A DNA stretch of 64,000 nucleotides from Nisaea denitrificans DSM 18348 (lineage in GTDB: Bacteria; Pseudomonadota; Alphaproteobacteria; Thalassobaculales; Thalassobaculaceae): assembly GCF_000426505.1 (NCBI RefSeq), contig NZ_AUFM01000011.1, forward strand, positions 124,001 to 188,000, in the 5' to 3' direction. A program made the position numbers and the translations under genes. The notes beneath the pieces were generated by a model. That model saw only the letters and a list, made by a program, of their open reading frames with translations. It did not search any database and was not told where the DNA came from. Shown here one piece after another: positions 1 through 6,779 of this stretch; within the stretch, counting starts at the first letter, position 1, and every line of letters starts with the position of its first letter.

Positions 1-7
1 ATTGGAA

Positions 8-556
8 TCAGTCGAGTTCTGCCACCTGATCGCCTTCGAGTGGAACCTTGAACGCATTGATGGTCATGGAGATCAGCGTGTAGTAGCCGAGCAGGCCGAC
101 AAGGTCGATCAGCCGCTGTTGACCCAGCACTTCGACCGCCTCGGCATAGAGAGCGTCGCCGATTTTGTGGGTTTCGTGCAGGGCGCGGGAGACGTCGTGG
201 ACGACACGCTCGTCGGTTTTCTCGAAGCGCGGTGTGCGCCGGTCGCGGATGGCGTCCAGAATTTCCTCCGAGATACCCGCCTTCAAGGCGAAGGGCTTAT
301 GCACCGACCATTCGAACTGAGCGCCCCAGAACCGGCCCGTGACCATGATGGCGAGCTCGGAGAGACGCGGCTCGAGGGTGCTGTCGTACCGGGCAAACTG
401 GCCAAGTTGCTGTGCCTTGTCGGCCAGGGCCGGACTGTGCAGCCAGATCTTGAGCGGGCCTTCGACCCGGCCGCGGGGACCGTTGACGATGGCATCGTGG
501 ATTGTCCGCTGTGCGTCGGACATATCTGCGGGCTTGAGAGCGGGGACACGTGACAT
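8..556 (-). CDS. Carboxymuconolactone decarboxylase (CMD/AhpD-like) family protein
   Basis: A 182-residue all-helical protein resembling the CMD/AhpD-like fold of 4-carboxymuconolactone decarboxylases. The central stretch with ELAIMVTGRFWGAQFEWSVH matches the CMD core. I see no CxxC peroxidase pair in it, which argues against AhpD-type peroxidase activity and for the decarboxylase-like branch. It is the last gene of a minus-strand group, 27 bp after the GST gene, so the two are probably cotranscribed. The substrate is unknown. The family assignment is firm, the reaction is not. Confidence 0.85.
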   Translation of the reverse strand: MSRVPALKPADMSDAQRTIHDAIVNGPRGRVEGPLKIWLHSPALADKAQQLGQFARYDSTLEPRLSELAIMVTGRFWGAQFEWSVHKPFALKAGISEEILDAIRDRRTPRFEKTDERVVHDVSRALHETHKIGDALYAEAVEVLGQQRLIDLVGLLGYYTLISMTINAFKVPLEGDQVAELD

Positions 557-583
557 GGTGCTGGTTTCCAGTTCTTCTTTTGC

Positions 584-1288
584 CTAGGCGGCGTCTGCGC
601 AGAGCTTTTCCTTGCGGGCGGCACCGCCATGAGCGTCCAGCAACCGTTCGCGCCAGGCCCAGAGCGCGTCGTCCTCGGCAAGCAGTTCAAACGGGCTGGA
701 TATCCGGGCCCACATCAGCGTTCCGAAGAGTGCGTAGTCTGAGAAGCTCGGGGCCGTGCCGCCGATAAAGGGTTGTTTCTCTATCACGGCCCGCGCGGGC
801 GCCAGTGCCTTGTGCAGGTCGGGAAGTCTGTCTTCACGCCCCTTTTGTATTTCTTCCAGAGATTTCCCGAAGCGTGCTTCACGAGACTCCTTGAAATAAG
901 GCTGATCGCGCTCGTCGCAGGCGAGATAGACGTCATGGACGATGCATCCGGCAACCAAAGGGTTAATCGTCCGGTTGGTCCATTCTGTGATGAAAAGTGC
1001 AGCGCCGCGACCGGCCTCACCGCCGAAAAGGCTGGGGTTGTCCGGATAGCTCTCCTCAAGATAGCAGGCGATGTCCCAGCTATCGCAAATCACGGTGTTG
1101 GCATCTTTCAGAACCGGGACGAGTTTCTGGCCGCTGAATTCCAGCTTGTCCTTTTCGCCGAAACGAACGTGTTCGACCGTTGCATCCGCCTCGAGGCCTT
1201 TGTGGGCTAGGGCCATGCGGGCACGCCATCCGAAGGGGCTGAAGCGGGCACCATTCTTGGCGGACAGATCGTAAAAGGTAATGGCCAT
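584..1288 (-). CDS. Glutathione S-transferase family protein
   Basis: A 234-residue cytosolic protein with a thioredoxin-like N-terminal domain (residues 1 to about 80, including RFSPFGWRARMALAHKG and the glutathione-site segment LVPVLKD...ICDSWDIACYLEE) and a helical C-terminal domain. The layout resembles beta-etherase-like or generic bacterial GSTs. It probably conjugates glutathione to, or uses it to cleave, an electrophilic substrate. It lies 73 bp downstream of the PhnD-like gene and 27 bp upstream of the CMD gene on the same strand, which suggests a small catabolic or detoxification operon. The substrate cannot be read from the sequence. Confidence 0.88.
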   Translation of the reverse strand: MAITFYDLSAKNGARFSPFGWRARMALAHKGLEADATVEHVRFGEKDKLEFSGQKLVPVLKDANTVICDSWDIACYLEESYPDNPSLFGGEAGRGAALFITEWTNRTINPLVAGCIVHDVYLACDERDQPYFKESREARFGKSLEEIQKGREDRLPDLHKALAPARAVIEKQPFIGGTAPSFSDYALFGTLMWARISSPFELLAEDDALWAWRERLLDAHGGAARKEKLCADAA

Positions 1289-1361
1289 GGTGTGTTTCCC
1301 TCACAAGCGGCGATTGTCTTTCCGGCGGCGATCTTGCCGTGCCAGGCGCGATGCAACAAGC

Positions 1362-2165
1362 TCAGAAGAGGGAAGGCAGTCCTCGCTCTCGCGCACGTGT
1401 TTCCATGGCGTCGATTTCTTCGTAATCGGCATCGTTCAACGGAGAGAATCCGTCGATCAGGAGCGCATCGCGGGCGGATTGTGCGGACGGGTCGGCGATC
1501 GCCCGTTCGATTCCGCGCCGGTAAGCAGCAAGCGTTTGGTCATCGATGCTGGCGGGGACCGCATAGGGCAGGCCCGGCGCATCAGGTGTCCTGGCAAGAA
1601 CCTCGACCGCATCGCATTCCTGTGGGGCATGTTTCTGCAGCAGGGCCCAGGTGACGCAATCGATTGCGGCCGTGTCGGCTTCTCCCGAGGTGACCATCGA
1701 AACACTTGCCCGATGACCGCGGCTGCACACCGCGTCGCCAAAAATGCCTGGCTTGATCCCGTGTTCCGCAAGCAGGGCGCGGAAGGCACTCATGCCGGAC
1801 TGTGAAAGGGCACCATTATAGGCCAGCCGTGCACCTTCAAGAGCCTCAATCGACGTAATCCCGGCGCCGCGCTGGACAATCACCACGCTACGATATCGCG
1901 GCCCGTCGCATCCCTCCGTCCGGTAGTGCGGCGTGCCGACAACGCGCAGCGCTTCACGATATCGCTTGCGCAGCGGATAGCCGCAGATCTGGGTGAAGAA
2001 CAGGTTCGGGTCGGACCAGGGGGCGCTCTCTTCCATTGACCGGGTGCGGTGCTGTGGGATGCCGGTCAGGCTTTCAGCGGCAAATCCGCGCGCCAGTGCT
2101 TCCCACCAGGCGTTCGTCGCTTCCCGAGTTTCCGGAAAGTCGTACATGTCGAGCGTGGCAATCAT
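1362..2165 (-). CDS. PhnD-like phosphate/phosphonate-type substrate-binding protein without signal peptide
   Basis: A 267-residue protein with the periplasmic-binding fold of the PhnD/SsuA-like group: an N-terminal NAWWEALARGF segment, LFFTQICGYPL, YRSVVIVQ, then LEGARLAYNGALSQSGMSAFRALL in the ligand-lobe position. There is no hydrophobic signal peptide and no lipobox, so it is predicted to be cytosolic, and no transporter permease or ATPase gene lies nearby. Its start codon overlaps the stop codon of the upstream XRE regulator (TGATG), implying translational coupling. It may act as a ligand sensor or be a recruited enzyme; that is inference. Confidence 0.75.
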   Translation of the reverse strand: MIATLDMYDFPETREATNAWWEALARGFAAESLTGIPQHRTRSMEESAPWSDPNLFFTQICGYPLRKRYREALRVVGTPHYRTEGCDGPRYRSVVIVQRGAGITSIEALEGARLAYNGALSQSGMSAFRALLAEHGIKPGIFGDAVCSRGHRASVSMVTSGEADTAAIDCVTWALLQKHAPQECDAVEVLARTPDAPGLPYAVPASIDDQTLAAYRRGIERAIADPSAQSARDALLIDGFSPLNDADYEEIDAMETRARERGLPSLF

Positions 2166-3052
2166 CAGGCGGTATGTTCCGGAAAGCGCGAGAGCAGGCC
2201 CTCAATATAGTCGTCCAGGGCATGGCTCTGGACGACCGCGTCGCGGATCAGCTGGTCGAAATGGCGGGTCAGGGTGCGGATATGTTCGGTGGTGTTGAAG
2301 ACAAAGAAGCTCTGGCCAAGGAAGAGCGAGGCGCGCAGCGGGCCGAAGATGGTCAGTGGGGCGGAGTATACTCTACGTCCGTCGAACAGGTAGAGGCGCA
2401 TTCTGGGATACAGCTCGTCATGCAATTGCCGCATGTACCGCAGCTGCTCGTATCGGAGCGCCGGGGCCAGATCGTGCCAGATACTGGCACCGGCGGCGAA
2501 ATCGTCCAGAGCCTGCCGCGACATACAGATCTCGATATCGGTTTCAGGGCGGCGTGTATAGGCGAGCTGGTCCTGTGCCCGTTCCAGCGCGCTGTCTCGC
2601 TCGAACGCCTCAACGACGCCATGCTCGTAAGCCAGGATCTCCGGTGTTTTTACTTGATCGGGCAGGTTGCTCGGTACATAGCGGATCTTGTAGCCGGCGG
2701 CTTCCGCATGCCATTCGGCGATGTTTCGGTCGACGGCAGCCCGTGATGCTTCGGTGATGTGGATAGAGCGCTGCAGGATCTCGGCGCCGAGCTGCTCCTG
2801 CTGTGTCAGACCGAGCAGCCAGTCCAGGCTGACCTGCAGTGCCGAGGCGATGGCCGCAACAGTATCCGCGCGGGGGAGGCGTTCATTGTCGGGTGACAGC
2901 AACTGGGACAGTGTCGAGCGGTCAACGCCGACACGCCGGGCAAGGCCGGACCGGTTCATGCCGGCGCGTTCCATGCTTTCCGCGAGGCGGGTCCGGAAGA
3001 TTTCGACTGTGTCTCGGCGGTCCAAGGCGGTTCCTGATGGGAAAATAAGCAA
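2165..3052 (-). CDS. XRE-family helix-turn-helix transcriptional regulator with C-terminal sensor-like domain
   Basis: A 295-residue regulator. Residues about 18-80 form a Cro/CI-type HTH (RLAESMERAGMNRSGLARRV, then VDRSTLSQLLS and ALQVSLDWLLGLT). The remaining 200 residues form a domain I do not recognise by name, probably ligand-binding or oligomerising. The gene starts 102 bp from the divergent desaturase gene, and the gap carries three copies of TGCAGCAT (one inverted), a plausible operator for this protein. It heads the minus-strand operon that continues into the PhnD-like, GST and CMD genes. Confidence 0.85.
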   Translation of the reverse strand: MLIFPSGTALDRRDTVEIFRTRLAESMERAGMNRSGLARRVGVDRSTLSQLLSPDNERLPRADTVAAIASALQVSLDWLLGLTQQEQLGAEILQRSIHITEASRAAVDRNIAEWHAEAAGYKIRYVPSNLPDQVKTPEILAYEHGVVEAFERDSALERAQDQLAYTRRPETDIEICMSRQALDDFAAGASIWHDLAPALRYEQLRYMRQLHDELYPRMRLYLFDGRRVYSAPLTIFGPLRASLFLGQSFFVFNTTEHIRTLTRHFDQLIRDAVVQSHALDDYIEGLLSRFPEHTA

Positions 3053-3091
3053 TGTTTTGTTTTATCTGCATATTGAAAAAATAGTCAACAA

Positions 3092-3156
3092 ATGCTGCAA
3101 AAATAGCGCAAACACCCGTTGTTGCGGCTGTGCGGTGCAGCATAGCTTTGCAGCAT
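3092..3156. promoter_or_regulatory. Repeated 8-mer operator candidate between XRE regulator and desaturase
   Basis: ATGCTGCAAA at 3092-3101 and TTTGCAGCAT at 3147-3156 are perfect inverted copies. A further direct copy of TGCAGCAT lies at 3136-3143. The last copy overlaps the desaturase start codon at 3155. The position between two divergent genes, one of which encodes an HTH regulator, suggests a regulator binding region. No binding data exist here. Confidence 0.5.
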
Positions 3157-4120
3157 GTTTGAACGTCATCCCGCACAGATTTCTCAGCAAGTCCCGGAAG
3201 TACCTGTTTCTCCTGGTAATGTTGACTCGGCTTTTACGCTGTCCATCCCGTCGGTCGAGTGGCAGACCGTCATACTCTGGAGCGTTATTCACGGCCTTTT
3301 CGCCGCGCTGACCTATTGGCATGCTGCACTGCCTATATGGCTGTTGCCCCTTCTTGGGGCGCCGGTGGTCGCCTGGCATGCGAGTTACCAGCACGAGGCA
3401 ATTCACGGTCATCCGACTAGAATTGGCTGGCTCAATACCCTGCTTGCCGGGCTGCCGCTGATGCTCTGGGTGCCGTTTGGCATCTATCGAGACAGCCATC
3501 TCAAGCATCACCGCAACGAATATCTGACCGATCCGATCGAGGATCCTGAATCCTTTTACGTTACGCCCGAAGCTTGGAGCAGGTTCTCCGAGCCGCGGCG
3601 GATGGTCTATCGCGCCGTGAACACGCTCGCTGGACGGCTTGTGCTCGGTCCGCTCTTTGTCGCAAGCCTGTTTCTTTGGCGTGAGGCGCGGGACTTTTCG
3701 CGAGGAAAGGGGCGTCTGAAGGATTGGACCGGCCATGCCATTGGATTGGCCGTGCTTGCGGTCTGGATTGTCGGGGTCTGCGACATGCCGCTCTGGCTCT
3801 ATGTAATCTGCTTTGCCTATCCGGGGACGGGGGTGTTGCTGCTTCGCTCGTTCGCCGAACATCACGCGGCGCCCGAAGCGGTTGACAGGACAGCGATTGT
3901 CGAAGCGGAAGCGCCGCTGGCGCTGCTCTTCCTGAACAACAATTTACATGTCGCGCACCATGCCAGCCCGGGCGTGCCCTGGTACGCACTGCCGCGCTAT
4001 GAAGTTCTACGGCGACGTCTGACTGGCGGCCGCGAGGAGCGGGTCTATCGAGGATACCGGGACGTGGCGCGGCGGTGGCTGTTCCGGCGGAAAGAACACC
4101 CGGCACACCCTCATTATTGA
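3155..4120 (+). CDS. Fatty acid desaturase family membrane protein
   Basis: A 321-residue integral membrane di-iron enzyme of the FA_desaturase superfamily. All three histidine boxes are present: HEAIH at residues 80-84, HLKHH at 115-119 and HVAHH near 265-270. Hydrophobic segments at about 38-75, 92-110 and 175-235 give the usual hairpin topology with the boxes on the cytoplasmic side. It likely desaturates or hydroxylates a lipid or related hydrophobic substrate, using electrons from a partner not encoded nearby. It is divergent from the XRE regulator and is followed by a good rho-independent terminator. Substrate and regiospecificity are unknown. Confidence 0.9.
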   Translation: MFERHPAQISQQVPEVPVSPGNVDSAFTLSIPSVEWQTVILWSVIHGLFAALTYWHAALPIWLLPLLGAPVVAWHASYQHEAIHGHPTRIGWLNTLLAGLPLMLWVPFGIYRDSHLKHHRNEYLTDPIEDPESFYVTPEAWSRFSEPRRMVYRAVNTLAGRLVLGPLFVASLFLWREARDFSRGKGRLKDWTGHAIGLAVLAVWIVGVCDMPLWLYVICFAYPGTGVLLLRSFAEHHAAPEAVDRTAIVEAEAPLALLFLNNNLHVAHHASPGVPWYALPRYEVLRRRLTGGREERVYRGYRDVARRWLFRRKEHPAHPHY

Positions 4121-4130
4121 TCCAGTAAAG

Positions 4131-4164
4131 AGCGGCGGCTTTATTTGAATGCCGCCGTTTTTAT
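4131..4164 (+). terminator. Rho-independent terminator after desaturase gene
   Basis: The arms CGGCGGC (4133-4139) and GCCGCCG (4151-4157) flank an 11-nt loop and are followed by TTTTTATT. The hairpin sits between the convergent desaturase and MttB-family genes, and the T tract serves the plus strand. Confidence 0.8.
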
Positions 4165-4171
4165 TGGACCT

Positions 4172-5740
4172 TTATTCGATCCGGGGATCTTCCCGCCGCT
4201 TGGCCATATAAGCTTTCAGCTCTTCGTCTATCGCCGGGTCGATTGGCGGTGCCTCGAACTCCTCAAGCAGGGCGCGGTAGGTCCGGTTCGCTCGCGTTAA
4301 CGCGTCCGGGCTGCCGGCTTCCTCCCAGCTTTCGAAATTGCGCCAGTCCGAGAGCAGCGGTTGGTAGAATGCTGTCTCATAGCGTTCCAGCGTATGCGCG
4401 GTGCCGAAGAAATGCCCGCCAGGGCCGACATCACGGATCGCATCCAGGCCGAGGCTCGCCTCGTTGATCTCCAGCGGCTGCAGGAACGCTGCCATCCCTT
4501 GGAGGAGTTCGAGGTCGGTCACGAACTTCTCGAACGAGGCGGTGAGGCCTCCTTCCATCCATCCGGCGGCATGCATCACCAGATTGGCCTGCCCAAGCAC
4601 AACGGGCCAGAGCGACATCATGGATTCCCAGGCTGCTTGCGCATCGACGGCATTCGAGGCGTTGGCGTTTGTCGAGCGGTAGGGCAGCCCGTACTTGCGG
4701 GCAAGCTGGCCGCCGACGAAAGCCGCCTTGGCATACTCCGGCGTCCCGAAGGCGGGAGCGCCGCTGCGCATATCCACGTTCGAGGTGAAACCGCCATAGA
4801 TCACCGGCGCACCGGCGCGGATCATCTGAGTAAAGGCGATGACCGCGAGAGCTTCGGCGTTCTGCTGGGCAAGGGCGCCGGCGATGGTCACCGGGCTCAT
4901 CGCGCCGGACAGGGTGAATGGGGTGACGCAGATGGCCTGGCCATGACTGCTCATTTCCATCAGGCCCTGCAGCATTGGCATGTCGACCCGGAGAGGCGAG
5001 GAGGTGTTGATGATGGAGTGCAGACCGGGCCGATCGACAATAGTGTCGCGCGTTTCTCCGCGGGCGATACACAGCATGTCGATCGCATCGCTCGGCCGTT
5101 GTCGCCCGAGTGAATAGGCGTGATGCACCTTGTCGGACAGGGTCAGGAAGGAATAATGGCAATCCAGATGCCGGGTCTGGGGCGGCAGGTCGACCGGTTC
5201 GACCGGATAGCCACCAAACAGATGGATGATGTTCGCGGTCTGGCCCATGCGGATGAAATTCTGGAAGTCGGCGTAATTGCCGTCCCGGCGCCCACCTTCG
5301 AGATCGCTGCAGAAGGGGGCACTGGCGATACTGGCGAAATTGATGTTGTTGCCGCCAAAGGCAAGGTCCCGTTCCGGCCGGCCGCCATGAAGCGTGAATT
5401 CCGAAGGAGCCTTGGCCACATATTCAAGCACCATCGCCGGATCGAAGCGGACGCGCTCTGAGCCTTCTTCGACCTCAGCACCATGCTGCTTCAAAATGTC
5501 GCGTGCCGTCTGGTCGAGGAAATCAATTCCGATCTCGCTCAGAATGCGGAGCGACGCGGTGTGGATCGCCTCCAGCTCATCCTCCGAGATGATCCCCATT
5601 GGCGGATAGGGGGAGCGAAGCCGGTGCCATTCCGCTTGTCTGATTTTCCGATCCGTGACGGCCGAATCCGAGCGTTTTCTTGTTCGTTCGCGCTTTCTTG
5701 TACGGCTTGGAGCTTCGGTCATTGTGATTGGCGCCTCCAA
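4172..5740 (-). CDS. Trimethylamine methyltransferase (MttB) superfamily protein, non-pyrrolysine type
   Basis: A 522-residue protein of the MttB superfamily of corrinoid-dependent amine methyltransferases. The N-terminal part (ISEDELEAIHTASLRILSEI...) and the barrel segments ending in VGPGGHFFGTAHTLERYE are typical. The frame has no internal TAG codon, so it is not the pyrrolysine-containing TMA enzyme. It belongs to the group that includes glycine betaine and other quaternary-amine demethylases (MtgB-like). No corrinoid protein or corrinoid activator gene is visible nearby, so the partner is elsewhere or the substrate differs. The basic N-terminus (residues 10-30, rich in R and K) is unusual and may be a disordered tail. 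Confidence 0.88.
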   Translation of the reverse strand: MEAPITMTEAPSRTRKRERTRKRSDSAVTDRKIRQAEWHRLRSPYPPMGIISEDELEAIHTASLRILSEIGIDFLDQTARDILKQHGAEVEEGSERVRFDPAMVLEYVAKAPSEFTLHGGRPERDLAFGGNNINFASIASAPFCSDLEGGRRDGNYADFQNFIRMGQTANIIHLFGGYPVEPVDLPPQTRHLDCHYSFLTLSDKVHHAYSLGRQRPSDAIDMLCIARGETRDTIVDRPGLHSIINTSSPLRVDMPMLQGLMEMSSHGQAICVTPFTLSGAMSPVTIAGALAQQNAEALAVIAFTQMIRAGAPVIYGGFTSNVDMRSGAPAFGTPEYAKAAFVGGQLARKYGLPYRSTNANASNAVDAQAAWESMMSLWPVVLGQANLVMHAAGWMEGGLTASFEKFVTDLELLQGMAAFLQPLEINEASLGLDAIRDVGPGGHFFGTAHTLERYETAFYQPLLSDWRNFESWEEAGSPDALTRANRTYRALLEEFEAPPIDPAIDEELKAYMAKRREDPRIE

Positions 5741-6199
5741 AAAGACCTTTTTATTGCCTCAATGGTGCCCATTTTGAGGGGGTAACTGTCTAGCCATGCG
5801 GCGACAAAACGTTAATATCGGTGGTCGCATTTGGAACGAGAGGTGATGGAAATCAGAATGGAGAAATGATCGTTCAGATTTCTCTTCTCTCTATTTTTGA
5901 TTTCTACTTCCTGTGAAACCGCGCTATATCGGGCTCTTCGTTGCGGCAACGTAAAAAAGCAAAGATAAATTAAGAGTAATTTTCTTTATTTTTGAGTTGT
6001 AAGTGAAATTGTTAGACCTAGTTAAGAATTATAGTTAATTTTGTTTAGTGTTAATTTGATTGTCACCAGATGCTATTCTACGAATCCTTTAGTTTTTGTT
6101 GGAAATAACACCGAGGCGTTGTAGAAACCCGGCACTCTCGGTCCTATGTTTGAATATCGTGACTGAGAATCAACTTCACTCAACCGCTAGAGACTGAGA
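5741..6199. other. AT-rich divergent intergenic region (459 bp)
   Basis: This gap separates the divergent MttB-family and XRE genes. The part from about 5930 to 6110 is markedly AT-rich compared with its surroundings, as expected for promoters. I found no convincing ORF, RNA gene or hairpin. The only structure I can support is the direct repeat next to the XRE start, listed separately. Confidence 0.5.
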
Positions 6200-6201
6200 A
6201 T
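6161..6201 (+). repeat. Direct repeat GACTGAGAAT at XRE gene start
   Basis: GACTGAGAAT occurs at 6161-6170 and again at 6192-6201, 31 bp apart, and the second copy overlaps the XRE start codon at 6200. Spacing of about three helical turns makes it a possible autoregulatory site. Confidence 0.35.
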
Positions 6202-6676
6202 GGCCGCAGCAAAGCAAGCACTGAATGGTAGTGATGATCCGAACTATCGCGTTACGAACAATAACGCGATTGACGTCCATGTGGGACGGCGTGTTCGGTT
6301 GCGCCGCACTCTCCTTGGCATGAGCCAGGAACAACTGGGAGAGGCGCTGAATATTACCTTTCAACAGGTCCAGAAATACGAGCGCGGCTCCAACCGCATC
6401 AGCGCATCCCGCCTGTGGGACATCGCGCAGATCCTCGACGTTCCCGTCAGCTTCTTCTTCGATGATATGACGGACGACACGGCGGCGAACTCTCCGCGCA
6501 AAGTGCGGTCTGGTTCTTCGACGACCGAGTACGAGGAAAAGCCGAACGACCCTATGGCGCGGCGCGAAACGCTCGAGCTGGTTCGTGCCTACTACAACAT
6601 CACCAATGTCGGTGTGCGCAAGCGCATCACCGAAATGGTGAAGTCCGTCTCCCAGGCTCTGCCGGGCGACGCATAA
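6200..6676 (+). CDS. XRE-family regulator, PhrR/PraR-like
   Basis: A 158-residue DNA-binding protein. The HTH occupies residues about 25-90, with VGRRVRLRRTLLGMSQEQLG then FQQVQKYERGSNRISASRLW and LDVPVSFFFDDM. This arrangement is characteristic of the small alphaproteobacterial XRE regulators that include rhizobial PhrR and Azorhizobium PraR. The C-terminal tail (residues about 115-155) carries the ETLELVRAYYNI...KRITEMVKSV helix typical of that group. It is monocistronic with its own terminator. Homologues act as repressors in stress or symbiosis contexts; the target here is unknown. Confidence 0.88.
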   Translation: MAAAKQALNGSDDPNYRVTNNNAIDVHVGRRVRLRRTLLGMSQEQLGEALNITFQQVQKYERGSNRISASRLWDIAQILDVPVSFFFDDMTDDTAANSPRKVRSGSSTTEYEEKPNDPMARRETLELVRAYYNITNVGVRKRITEMVKSVSQALPGDA

Positions 6677-6717
6677 ACAGTCCCAATGGCCTGGAAAAAA
6701 GGCCCTTGAATGAGAGA

Positions 6718-6752
6718 AGCGGGTGGCCTTTGGCCGCCCGCTTTCTTTTTTC
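6718..6752 (+). terminator. Rho-independent terminator after XRE gene
   Basis: The arms AGCGGGTGGCC (6718-6728) and GGCCGCCCGCT (6732-6742) pair with one G-T wobble around a TTT loop. The T-rich run TTTCTTTTTT follows. It lies between the convergent XRE and ABC ATPase genes. Confidence 0.8.
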
Positions 6753-6779
6753 GGGCGCTTCGTGGCTCAGCGCTCTGGT

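Noticed and set aside
4172-5740. MttB-family gene as a pyrrolysine-containing trimethylamine methyltransferase
   Set aside because: The 522-codon frame has no internal TAG, and no pyrrolysine machinery is seen, so it is a non-pyrrolysine homologue.
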